A stretch of 64,000 nt of DNA from Niabella beijingensis. Its GTDB lineage: Bacteria > Bacteroidota > Bacteroidia > Chitinophagales > Chitinophagaceae. The position numbers and the translations under genes are program-made. The stretch lies in NCBI RefSeq assembly GCF_020034665.1, contig NZ_JAIQDI010000002.1, forward strand, positions 434,001 through 498,000, in the 5' to 3' direction. The notes beneath the pieces were generated by a model. The model was not told the DNA's origin. It worked only from the letters and a program-made list of their open reading frames with translations, and did not search any database. Positions 17,023 to 24,589 of this stretch are shown here, piece by piece. The stretch's first letter is position 1. Every line of letters starts with the position of its first letter.

Positions 17023-18021
17023 ATGGAATGGAATAATCTTCATGAAATGCTGCGCAGCCTGTATGACGAAATGATGCCTTTAACGGCAGATATGGCTGCG
17101 ATAGCAAAAGGCATCGCCGGATTGGGCGCACTGTTTTATGTTGCCCTAAAGGTCTGGCAGGCGTTGAGCCGTGCGGAACCGATAGACGTATTTCCTTTGC
17201 TCCGTCCGTTCGCCATCGGGCTTTGTATCATGTTTTTTCCGACAATGGTTTTGGGTACTATCAATGCGGTAATGTCGCCCGTTGTGAAAGGTACGCACGG
17301 GATGCTCGAAGACCAGGTGCTTGACCTGAACAAGCTGCAAGAGCAAAAAGACAAGCTGGAATACGAAGCCATGATACGCAATCCCGAAACGGCTTACCTC
17401 GTAAGCGATGAGGAATTTGATAAGAAGCTGGACGAATTGGGATGGTCGCCGTCAGATTTGGCAACCATGTCGGGAATGTACCTCGACAGGCAAGCCTACA
17501 AGATAGAGAAAGCCATAAAGGAGTGGTTTCGCAACCTGTTGGAAATTCTCTTTCAGGCGGCGGCATTGGTCATAGATACGATACGGACATTCTTCCTTAT
17601 CGTGCTGTCCATATTGGGGCCGATAGCCTTTGCCATAAGCGTTTGGGACGGATTTCAGTCTACGCTTACGCAATGGCTGACCCGATATATCAGCGTTTAC
17701 CTGTGGCTGCCCATATCGGATATGTTCAGCTCCATACTGGCAAAAATACAGTCGCTCATACTGGAACGGGATATTTCCATGTTGTCAGACCCAACGTATA
17801 TCCCTGATACCTCCAATACCGTGTACATCATTTTCATGATTATCGGCATAGTGGGCTATTTCACTGTCCCAACGGTAGCAGGATGGGTAATACAGGCGGG
17901 CGGTGCAGGAAACTTCATGCGCAACGTAAACTCTACGGCATCAAAAACCGGAAACCTTGCCGGAGCCGGAACGGGAGCCGCAGTAGGCAATATCGGCGGC
18001 AGACTATTGAACAAAAAATAA
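17023..18021 (+). CDS. traJ: TraJ, VirB6-like membrane channel protein
   Basis: A 332-residue polytopic membrane protein. Hydrophobic segments occur around residues 27-45, 62-82, 170-200, 210-240 and 265-290, with a glycine-rich C-terminus. The conserved loop includes DPTYIPDTSNTVYIIFMIIG. TraJ is the inner-membrane pore protein of Bacteroidota conjugation systems. Confidence 0.88.
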   Translation: MEWNNLHEMLRSLYDEMMPLTADMAAIAKGIAGLGALFYVALKVWQALSRAEPIDVFPLLRPFAIGLCIMFFPTMVLGTINAVMSPVVKGTHGMLEDQVLDLNKLQEQKDKLEYEAMIRNPETAYLVSDEEFDKKLDELGWSPSDLATMSGMYLDRQAYKIEKAIKEWFRNLLEILFQAAALVIDTIRTFFLIVLSILGPIAFAISVWDGFQSTLTQWLTRYISVYLWLPISDMFSSILAKIQSLILERDISMLSDPTYIPDTSNTVYIIFMIIGIVGYFTVPTVAGWVIQAGGAGNFMRNVNSTASKTGNLAGAGTGAAVGNIGGRLLNKK

Positions 18022-18032
18022 TCATCGTAAAA

Positions 18033-18656
18033 ATGGAATTTAAGACTTTAAGAAACATCGAAAACAGTTTTAGACAGATAAGACTGTATGCTATTGTCTT
18101 TGCCGTTCTCTGCATTAGCGTGGTGGGATATGCCGTATGGCAGTCCTACCGCTTTGCGGAGTTACAAAGGCAAAAGGTTTATGTACTGGACAATGGCAAA
18201 TCATTAATGCTCGCCTTAGCACAAGATGCCAGCATTAACAGACCTGTGGAAGCCCGTGAACACGTAAGGCGTTTCCATGAGTTGTTTTTCACCCTCGCAC
18301 CGGATAAGAACGCCATTGAAAGCAATATGAAGCGGGCTTTTAACCTTGCTGATAAATCGGCTTTTGATTATTACAAAGACTTATCGGAAAAGGGCTATTA
18401 CAACCGTATCATTTCGGGCAACGTGCAACAGCGCATTGAGGTAGATAGCGTGGTTTGCAATTTTGATAACTATCCCTATGCGGTGCGTACCTACGCCAAG
18501 CAATTCATTATCCGCTCAAGCAATGTTACAAGGCGTAGCCTGATAACCTCCTGCTATCTCGTGAACTCCGTTCGTTCGGACAATAACCCACAGGGCTTTA
18601 ACATCGAAAAATTTGCCGTGCTGGAAAATAAAGACGTGGAGGTCATAGAACGCTAA
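18033..18656 (+). CDS. traK: TraK, VirB8-like periplasmic assembly protein
   Basis: A 207-residue protein starting MEFKTLRNIENSFRQIR, with a single membrane helix at about 18-37 and a periplasmic alpha/beta domain with the family stretch RVLTS-like YAVRTYAKQFIIRSSNVTRRSL. The ATG at 18033 was chosen over the frame opening at 17883, which runs inside traJ and is not conserved. Family: TraK/VirB8-like. Confidence 0.88.
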   Translation: MEFKTLRNIENSFRQIRLYAIVFAVLCISVVGYAVWQSYRFAELQRQKVYVLDNGKSLMLALAQDASINRPVEAREHVRRFHELFFTLAPDKNAIESNMKRAFNLADKSAFDYYKDLSEKGYYNRIISGNVQQRIEVDSVVCNFDNYPYAVRTYAKQFIIRSSNVTRRSLITSCYLVNSVRSDNNPQGFNIEKFAVLENKDVEVIER

Positions 18657-18666
18657 AATCAATTTT

Positions 18667-19107
18667 ATGGAAGCATTATCAGATTTAAACACGTTTGCCA
18701 AAATCCTTACCGACAAAGGATATAACGGCTATTTCCATACGCAGGGTGCGTATGCCGGAAAACTCAAAGACAGCATAAGCGAATACCTCGAAAGCTGCCG
18801 GAAAGGTACGGAGGGCGCAGCGAAGCCTGTATTGCTGGTTACGGGCTATCTGCAATGGGCTGGTGAAGACAAACCCCGTGTGGAATGCAGTATGTGGGTC
18901 AAGTGCGTGAGCGGAAAATTTTTCCTTTCCAAAATGGAGGTTGCACGAAAAGACCAATACGGACAGTTACTGAAACAGTCGCAACTGATAAACCTGTCCG
19001 TGATTACTGCGCCCAAGGCAAGGGAAGCTATTGCCTTGGTCAGTGATGAGCCTAAACGGAAAATTGCCTATCAAAAAAAAGTACCAGGATGTAATAACGG
19101 AAAATAG
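18667..19107 (+). CDS. Unknown soluble protein inserted between traK and traL
   Basis: A 146-residue soluble protein with no recognised domain (DLNTFAKILTDKGYNGYFHTQ then LLVTGYLQWAG). The basic tail contains PKRKIAYQKK. In the standard Bacteroides tra order traK and traL are adjacent, so this is an extra gene. Its layout resembles the unknown protein after traD. Confidence 0.65.
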   Translation: MEALSDLNTFAKILTDKGYNGYFHTQGAYAGKLKDSISEYLESCRKGTEGAAKPVLLVTGYLQWAGEDKPRVECSMWVKCVSGKFFLSKMEVARKDQYGQLLKQSQLINLSVITAPKAREAIALVSDEPKRKIAYQKKVPGCNNGK

Positions 19108-19114
19108 TTAAGGA

Positions 19115-19399
19115 ATGAAAAAGTTACGAACAGAAATCAATAGGTGGATTGACAGGCTGGATGACAGGTGGCGGGAGTTACCTGTAAAGAAACAGCACCG
19201 CTATACGCTGTTACTTTTTGCTGGCTATGTTTTGCTATCCATTATCGTAATAGCAAAAATATGCTACGATGTTGGCGCAAGCGATAGCAGGCTCAAAATA
19301 GAGCATATCGAAAACCCGCTTATTAAACAAAACAAGTCCCCGGTATCTCCGCAGGACAGTATAACAACAATTTTAAAAAATCAATTGTATGAAAGATAG
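19115..19399 (+). CDS. traL: TraL (DUF3989), small inner-membrane protein
   Basis: A 94-residue protein with a charged N-terminus, one membrane helix (about 30-50, LLLFAGYVLLSIIVIAKI) and a short periplasmic tail, the pattern of TraL/DUF3989. It overlaps the traM start by 11 bases. Confidence 0.82.
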   Translation: MKKLRTEINRWIDRLDDRWRELPVKKQHRYTLLLFAGYVLLSIIVIAKICYDVGASDSRLKIEHIENPLIKQNKSPVSPQDSITTILKNQLYER

Positions 19400-20717
19400 C
19401 GAAAACAAAAGAGTAAGCATTTTGGTCGAAGATGACGACCCAAAAAGCGTAATGGATGCGCCCAAAGACCGTGCGCAGAACAAAGCCGAAAAGCTGAAAA
19501 AGCCAATCATTTTTGTGCTTATGGCTGTGGTATTTCTCGGCTGCATGTATTTAATCTTCAAACCGTCTTCCGATAAGAAAAAACCCGAAGAAATAGGTTT
19601 GAACGATGCCGTACCACAGGCGACCGATGCGGGTTTGCAATCGGATAAGCAAAAAGCGTATGAGCAGGAGATGCTCGAAGAAAAAACAGAAAAAGAGCGT
19701 AACGCACTCACTTCCCTTTCCGATTATTGGAGTGAGGACAGTACCGTCGACAAAGAAGCAGTTGCTCCGGATGAGGATTACGAAGACGGATCTGCTTACG
19801 GAGGCGGTACACGCAGGGGCGGCAATCCGGCTTTGAACAGTTATAAAAATGCCCAAAGTACGTTAGGCTCGTTCTACGATAACAGCGATTACCAAACGCA
19901 GGAACTGCGTAGGCAGGTTGACGAACTAAAAGAAAAGCTGGCAGAAAAGGACGTACCCGCAACAACGACCGTTCAAGACCAAATGGCTTTGATGGAAAAG
20001 TCATACGAAATGGCGGCGAAATACCTGCCCTCGAACAATCAGGGACAGGCTGGCAAAACTGATACCACTGTTTCAGTGAAAGGCGGTACACAAAAGGAAC
20101 ATTTTGTAGCGTTCACGCCCGTAAGGAAAAATGCGGTATCAGCCCTATACCGTGAGCCAACCGACAGTGCGTTTTTGGCAAGCTGGAACGAAACCCGCAA
20201 CAGGGGATTTTATACCGCCGGAACAAAGGAGCAGGTCGTACAGCCAAAAAACAGCATCAGGGCAATAGTTCAGGAAACGCAGACCATAACCGATGAAAGC
20301 GGTGTGCGCTTGCGCTTGCTGGAAATGGCAAAAACGCCAAGCCTTACTATTCCGGCTGGAACGGTGCTAACGGCAAACGCCAAGTTTTCAGGTGGTAGGT
20401 TACAGTTAAAAGTAACGTCTATCGAATTTGAGGGCAATATTATCCCCGTGGAAATAACGGTGTACGATTTGGACGGACAGCAGGGATTATATGTGCCATA
20501 TTCTCCCGAAATGAACGCCCTTACCGAGATAGCCTCCAATATGAGCCAAACCTCCGGCACGTCCATTATGATGACCCGCTCCGCAGGACAGCAGGCAGCA
20601 GGCGACCTATCCCGTGGCGTGGTGCAAGGTATATCGGGTTACTTCTCCAAAAAAGTAAGAACGCCGAAAGTTACCGTCAAAGCCGGTCATCAGATTTTCC
20701 TCGTCTCAAAAAACTAA
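19389..20717 (+). CDS. traM: TraM, VirB10-like channel protein
   Basis: A 442-residue protein with a cytoplasmic acidic N-terminus, a membrane helix at about 38-57 (KPIIFVLMAVVFLGCMYLIF), a long charged coiled-coil-like linker and a C-terminal beta-rich domain. The C-terminal domain contains EGNIIPVEITVYDLDGQQGL and the glycine-rich VVQGISGYFSKK, as in TraM/VirB10-like proteins. It would span the periplasm and link inner and outer membrane rings. Confidence 0.9.
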   Translation: MKDSENKRVSILVEDDDPKSVMDAPKDRAQNKAEKLKKPIIFVLMAVVFLGCMYLIFKPSSDKKKPEEIGLNDAVPQATDAGLQSDKQKAYEQEMLEEKTEKERNALTSLSDYWSEDSTVDKEAVAPDEDYEDGSAYGGGTRRGGNPALNSYKNAQSTLGSFYDNSDYQTQELRRQVDELKEKLAEKDVPATTTVQDQMALMEKSYEMAAKYLPSNNQGQAGKTDTTVSVKGGTQKEHFVAFTPVRKNAVSALYREPTDSAFLASWNETRNRGFYTAGTKEQVVQPKNSIRAIVQETQTITDESGVRLRLLEMAKTPSLTIPAGTVLTANAKFSGGRLQLKVTSIEFEGNIIPVEITVYDLDGQQGLYVPYSPEMNALTEIASNMSQTSGTSIMMTRSAGQQAAGDLSRGVVQGISGYFSKKVRTPKVTVKAGHQIFLVSKN

Positions 20718-20744
20718 TGTTCAACACTAAAAATCAGAATTAAA

Positions 20745-21647
20745 ATGAAAGCAATATTTAAAAGCCTTTTGGCAATGGTTTGTTTGATAGCCTTTAATGT
20801 GGGCGTGAATGCACAGCAGATTGCATCCAATACAAGCAAATTAAGCATGGGTAAGGTTGAACCTTACGAAATGCAGGTAACATATAATAAGACCTCACAC
20901 CTGATATTCCCGGCAGCTATCCGTTATGTCGATTTGGGCAGCGAGTACCTTATCGCTGGCAAGGCAGATGATGCCGAAAACGTACTGCGTATAAAGGCTA
21001 CCGTTAGAGACTTTACCGAAGAAACCAACTTTTCCGTGATTACCGATGACGGGCGTTTCTACAACTTCAACGTTTATTATAGTGCCTATCCTGCTACGCT
21101 CAATTATGACCTGCTTACAATGCAAAAAGCATCTGACCGGGATAACGGTAATGATGTGCTTTTTGAGGAACTGGGAAGCAATTCGCCATCGCTGGCCGGA
21201 TTGCTTTTAGAAACGATTTACAAAAAGGATAAAAGGATTGTAAAGCATATCGCATCCAAAAGTTACGGTATTCAATTTCTGCTCAAAGGCATTTACGTGC
21301 ATAACGGGAAATTCTATTTCCATACAGAACTGCGTAATAAAAGCAATGTGCCGTTTAACATTGACTTTGTGAATTTCAAAGTAGTGGATAAGAAAGTAGC
21401 AAAACGTACCGTAGTGCAGGAAAAGCCGATGACACCATTGCGTATGTATAAACCGCTTACGGAGATTGCCGGAAACTCGACCGAACAAAACGTGTTCCTG
21501 CTCGACCAATTTACGATTACCGATGATAAGGTGCTGGTCATTGAAATCTTTGAGAAGAACGGCGGCAGGCAGCAGACCTTAGAGGTGGAAAATTCCGACC
21601 TCGTAAACGCAAGGCAAATCAACGATATGCACCTGAAGATTAATTAA
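20745..21647 (+). CDS. traN: TraN, VirB9-like outer-membrane channel protein
   Basis: A 300-residue secreted protein with a signal peptide (MKAIFKSLLAMVCLIAFNVGVNAQ) and a VirB9-like beta domain in its C-terminal half, with GIYVHNGKFYFHTELRNKSN. TraN is an outer-membrane-associated part of the channel. It follows traM with a 27-base gap. Confidence 0.9.
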   Translation: MKAIFKSLLAMVCLIAFNVGVNAQQIASNTSKLSMGKVEPYEMQVTYNKTSHLIFPAAIRYVDLGSEYLIAGKADDAENVLRIKATVRDFTEETNFSVITDDGRFYNFNVYYSAYPATLNYDLLTMQKASDRDNGNDVLFEELGSNSPSLAGLLLETIYKKDKRIVKHIASKSYGIQFLLKGIYVHNGKFYFHTELRNKSNVPFNIDFVNFKVVDKKVAKRTVVQEKPMTPLRMYKPLTEIAGNSTEQNVFLLDQFTITDDKVLVIEIFEKNGGRQQTLEVENSDLVNARQINDMHLKIN

Positions 21648-21665
21648 TCCAAAACAGAAAGAACA

Positions 21666-22223
21666 ATGATAAAATACATTTTTTCCGTGATGCTTGCCGT
21701 GTTAGGCATGACGGCAGCACAGGCGCAAAGGATGACACCCGGACAGAAAGGGCTGGAAGTAAACGCAGGTTTGTTGTCCAAAGAGGTAAAGGATAACTAC
21801 TATCTGAATTTGACCCTTACCGTAAATAGCAGGAATGGTAATTACTGGATTTGGGGTGCAGAATATACCCACCAATTTGCCGATTACAGGACTGTACAGA
21901 TACCCCTTGAAACCTATACGGGCGAAGTGGGGTACAGTCTCCAGCTTTTGGGGGATGCGAGAAAGACAATAACGCTCAATGCGGGGCTTACTGCCGTTGC
22001 CGGGTATGAAACCATTAACCGGAGCGAAGCAACGCTGTATGACGGCTCTAAAATCCTCGACAAAGACAATTTTGTTTACGGAGCCGGGGGGCGGTTGTCT
22101 TTTGAGACATATTTGTCCGACAGGTTTGTGCTGCTCCTGCAAGGTCGTACCAAAGTATTATGGGGTACGGATTTAAAACAGTTCCGTCCATCGGCAGGCG
22201 TTGGGCTAAGGTTTAACTTTTAA
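21666..22223 (+). CDS. traO: TraO, outer-membrane beta-barrel-like conjugation protein
   Basis: A 185-residue protein with a signal peptide (MIKYIFSVMLAVLGMTAAQAQ) and alternating aromatic/polar strands typical of a small outer-membrane barrel, ending in an aromatic residue (GLRFNF). It matches TraO of Bacteroidota conjugative transposons in size and position. Confidence 0.85.
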   Translation: MIKYIFSVMLAVLGMTAAQAQRMTPGQKGLEVNAGLLSKEVKDNYYLNLTLTVNSRNGNYWIWGAEYTHQFADYRTVQIPLETYTGEVGYSLQLLGDARKTITLNAGLTAVAGYETINRSEATLYDGSKILDKDNFVYGAGGRLSFETYLSDRFVLLLQGRTKVLWGTDLKQFRPSAGVGLRFNF

Positions 22224-22234
22224 AAATAATAACG

Positions 22235-22669
22235 ATGAAACGATTTTTGAATAGAAACAAATTTGTGTGGCTGCTTCTCCTGGTCTTTGCAAGTGCCACT
22301 ACATTATCATCATGTGATAAGGAAGAATTGGAAATACAGCAGAATTACCCGTTTGAGGTCAAAGTGATGCCTGTTCCGGGAGACGTGACAAGCGGACAGA
22401 CCGTTGAAATAAGGATTACGATTGAGCGGAGCGGCAATTTCAGCGATGCGGGTTACTTTATCCGCTATTTCCAGTTTGACGGACAGGGTACATTGCGGTA
22501 TTATAATGAACCGCCGTATATGCCCAATGATTTGTATCAGTTGCCTGCTACACAGTTCAGGTTGTATTACACTTCGCAGTCCACCGTATCGCAGTCATTT
22601 GATATATGGATAAGCGACAATTTCGGGAATGAAAAGCAGGTAAGTTTTCAGTTTAACAGTACTGATTAA
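22235..22669 (+). CDS. traQ: TraQ (DUF3872) lipoprotein
   Basis: A 144-residue lipoprotein (lipobox LSSC, cysteine at about 27) with a beta-sandwich body containing VEIRITIERSGNF and WISDNFGNEKQVSF, the DUF3872/TraQ pattern. It is the last gene of the tra operon, and a terminator follows. The TraP-type primase usually encoded near here is absent. Confidence 0.85.
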   Translation: MKRFLNRNKFVWLLLLVFASATTLSSCDKEELEIQQNYPFEVKVMPVPGDVTSGQTVEIRITIERSGNFSDAGYFIRYFQFDGQGTLRYYNEPPYMPNDLYQLPATQFRLYYTSQSTVSQSFDIWISDNFGNEKQVSFQFNSTD

Positions 22670-22695
22670 GAAAGCGGTTGTATCAGTGAAAAATA

Positions 22696-22733
22696 AAAAG
22701 TCGTCTGACCTCAATAGTCGGGCGACTTTTTTT
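22696..22733 (+). terminator. Terminator of the tra operon
   Basis: The stem AAAAGTCG/CGACTTTT, extended by TCTGAC/GTCGGG with wobble pairs, is followed by a run of T. It separates traQ from the convergent receiver gene. Confidence 0.85.
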
Positions 22734-22759
22734 GCATTTTGCAAAATGAGTTGGGATTG

Positions 22760-23173
22760 TTAGGTAAAATATTCCGTTGCTATTCCACCTATTCCCAAAC
22801 TGAAATATCTCCCGTTATCGGCTAACGTTTTTACGGCGGTTACAATCTCATCGGGGTCGGCGTATTTCAGCACATAGCCCGAAACGCCTGCATTCAACAT
22901 ATCCGTAACTCTCTTTTCGCCATCGTCTGTGCTTGAAACCAATACTTTTAAATGGGGGTATTCTTCGAGCAACAATTTTGCTGCTTTAAAATCTTCTTCT
23001 ACGATACAGACATCGGGTAAATCATTACCTGCTATTTTTTCGAGGGCTTGTTGTGCGTTGCCTGCTTGAAATAGTATCTCAAAACCGGAGCCTGTAAGCT
23101 GTTTTACAGCTAAATCACGAAGCTGCTCATTGTTATCTACTATCGCTACCTGAATTACATTTTTATTACTCAT
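22760..23173 (-). CDS. Stand-alone receiver-domain protein with Glu in the phospho-acceptor position
   Basis: A 137-residue protein consisting of one response-regulator receiver domain without an output domain. The acidic pocket has VDNNEQ (D13, N14), the switch serine is in VLVSSTDD (about S80/S81) and the conserved lysine in GYVLKYADP (K103). The phospho-acceptor position, normally Asp after PDxxxx, reads PDVCIVEED with E59, which may mimic the phosphorylated form. It shares a strand with the small gene before it and starts 17 bases after that gene stops. A regulatory partner is not encoded next to it. Confidence 0.85.
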   Translation of the reverse strand: MSNKNVIQVAIVDNNEQLRDLAVKQLTGSGFEILFQAGNAQQALEKIAGNDLPDVCIVEEDFKAAKLLLEEYPHLKVLVSSTDDGEKRVTDMLNAGVSGYVLKYADPDEIVTAVKTLADNGRYFSLGIGGIATEYFT

Positions 23174-23190
23174 AATTGCTATTACATTTT

Positions 23191-23448
23191 TTATTTTTTA
23201 AACAATCCTTTCCAGCCTTTACCTGAATTAGTAACGGGTGGTTCTTCCTTTTTAGTTTCTGTCTTTTGTATATCCCTTATGTTGTGCGTAGTAAGCCAAT
23301 TATAAAAGTCACCTACATTGTCAGGTGTGAAATTTACGATTTTGCCATTTTTGAGGGAAATAATAAAGCAGTCAATAGTTACTGCAAACGCCGATAGCTC
23401 GGAAGCAGAAAATTCTAAGGCAGGATAGGTATTGTTTGCAGTGTCCAT
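23191..23448 (-). CDS. Small unknown protein upstream of the receiver gene
   Basis: An 85-residue protein starting MDTANNTYPALEFSASELSA, with FAVTIDCFIISLKNGKIVNF and a basic tail ending GKGWKGLFKK; no signal peptide. The ATG at 23448 was chosen over the upstream 23496 because the earlier part translates the hairpin region. No known domain. It is the first gene after the structured RNA element and is followed 17 bases later by the receiver gene, so the two are likely co-transcribed with the leader. Confidence 0.7.
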   Translation of the reverse strand: MDTANNTYPALEFSASELSAFAVTIDCFIISLKNGKIVNFTPDNVGDFYNWLTTHNIRDIQKTETKKEEPPVTNSGKGWKGLFKK

Positions 23449-23470
23449 AATATCCGTTTTTTTAGTGGAT

Positions 23471-23643
23471 GCCTGCAACAAAAAAAGCGCAGGCAACTAC
23501 ACTTACCGACATTAAGGCACTGGTACGCCTCTCTCCGAATAAGCGAGCGCCCACGCCATAGCATGAGCGTTCTTACTTATTGCCTCGGAGATATAAAAAT
23601 TACCAGTTTCTAATGTCGAGACTTAAAGCAAAAACACTTTAAG
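23471..23643 (-). ncRNA. Candidate structured RNA/leader: three hairpins including a 112-nt multi-stem
   Basis: The long hairpin 23507-23618 has successive perfect stems: CGACATTA/TAATGTCG (23507-23514 with 23611-23618), ACTGGTA/TACCAGT (23519-23525 with 23601-23607), TCTCCGA/TCGGAGA (23532-23538 with 23585-23591), ATAAG/CTTAT (23539-23543 with 23576-23580) and GAGCG/CGTTC with one wobble (23545-23549 with 23568-23572). It is flanked by CTTAAAG/CTTTAAG (23622-23643) and GCCTGC/GCAGGC with an A-rich loop (23471-23494). No ORF explains it. A minus-strand promoter lies upstream, so it is read as a leader or separate RNA before the small gene. Confidence 0.55.
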
Positions 23644-23664
23644 ATTTTTCTATATTTTCAAACA

Positions 23665-23695
23665 CAAATATAGTGAAGCTAAAAACGTTCAGCAA
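23665..23695 (-). promoter_or_regulatory. Promoter of the structured leader and receiver genes
   Basis: On the minus strand a TTG (23693-23695) is followed after 20 bases by TATATTTG (23665-23672), matching the Bacteroidota -33/-7 promoter (TAnnTTTG) in both sequence and spacing. Transcription would start about 7 bases further and run through the hairpins toward the small gene at 23448. Confidence 0.65.
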
Positions 23696-23738
23696 CACTT
23701 ATTTACTCTATAATTGTAAATATCATTCAGCAAATGCT

Positions 23739-24512
23739 TTATATTTTCATCTCTCTTAAATGTCTGATTTCTTCTTTCAGTTCATGAAGCATTTGAAGAA
23801 TAACAATATTCTCTAATTGAAAATCATCTTTTGAAAATTCCTTTGTTGCAATGCTGCAAGCAAATTCCCAAATTTCAAAAATATCTGACAGGTGGATATG
23901 ATAAGATTTATAAAAATCATTATCGGGGCATACCTCCAATTCTTCGGCGAAGATTTTGGAAAGCCTTTTATAAGTAATGCCCTCGCTCCGGGTAATAAAC
24001 ACATAGGTTTTGCCCGCTTTTAAATCGGTACGCCGTTCAATATATTTGCCGATTATATATGAGCCGTCAGGGTGCGGAGGCATGGAGCCACCCTCGGCAG
24101 GGAATGCCCTGTATTTACCTACGGTAAGAAAGGGTAAAGAAATGGTTTGCAGGCTTTCGATATACTCCGGGTCAGTGTACCCGTTCAGATAACCCATTGA
24201 TGCTTTATGTGGGATAATCTCTATTTTGTTTTCGCCCCGGCTATCCACTTTTACGGGCAGCAATATTCTATTGTCCGGCAGTTCCAAAACATCTTTTAAG
24301 TTGTACTTTCTCAAATCTATCGAAACCAATAAATCTATACTGACATTGTAATATTTTGAAATTTTAAGGAGTATTTCGATTGGTGGTTCTGCTACACCAT
24401 CCTCATATTTTCCGTAACGTCCACGGGTAATGATAAGGTCATCGGCTACCCGCTGCTGGGAATAACCAAGCTGACCCCGTAAATACCTTATATTTTCAGA
24501 CAGTAATGACAT
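23739..24512 (-). CDS. XRE/S24 (LexA/cI-like) repressor
   Basis: A 257-residue repressor starting MSLLSENIRYLRGQLGYSQQ. An N-terminal helix-turn-helix (about 5-60) is followed by an S24 peptidase-like domain with serine in AEGGSMPPHPDG (S143) and lysine in ITYKRL (K182). The usual scissile Ala-Gly is replaced by Met-Gly in PHKASMGYLNG (about 106-107). It is divergent from the dinB-dnaE cassette, so it probably represses it and may be derepressed by damage; autocleavage is uncertain because of the altered site. The frame from 24533 includes a non-conserved extension. Confidence 0.9.
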   Translation of the reverse strand: MSLLSENIRYLRGQLGYSQQRVADDLIITRGRYGKYEDGVAEPPIEILLKISKYYNVSIDLLVSIDLRKYNLKDVLELPDNRILLPVKVDSRGENKIEIIPHKASMGYLNGYTDPEYIESLQTISLPFLTVGKYRAFPAEGGSMPPHPDGSYIIGKYIERRTDLKAGKTYVFITRSEGITYKRLSKIFAEELEVCPDNDFYKSYHIHLSDIFEIWEFACSIATKEFSKDDFQLENIVILQMLHELKEEIRHLREMKI

Positions 24513-24520
24513 TGCGAAGA

Positions 24521-24555
24521 TTTGTAGCAACAAATATAAACATTCTTGCTAAAAA
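24521..24555. promoter_or_regulatory. Two operator-like palindromes between the S24 repressor and dinB
   Basis: TTTGTAGCAACAAA (24521-24534) is palindromic in 12 of 14 positions. ATTCTTGCTAAAAA (24542-24555) matches the reverse-complement form of the same site at 11 of 14 positions. The starts are 21 bp apart, two helical turns, in the divergent gap. On the minus strand TATATTTG (24531-24538) overlaps the first site, giving a likely repressor promoter. Confidence 0.5.
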
Positions 24556-24561
24556 CCTTAG

Positions 24562-24569
24562 TAATTTTG
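24562..24569 (+). promoter_or_regulatory. -7 element of the dinB-dnaE operon
   Basis: TAATTTTG matches TAnnTTTG, 20 bases before the dinB ATG and directly after the second operator-like site. Repressor binding there would block it. Confidence 0.45.
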
Positions 24570-24589
24570 AACAGAAGATTTTGTGAGTT

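Noticed and set aside
23471..23643. Structured region considered as a retron or integron attC site
   Set aside because: No reverse transcriptase nearby and no attC R-site consensus (RYYYAAC/GTTRRRY).
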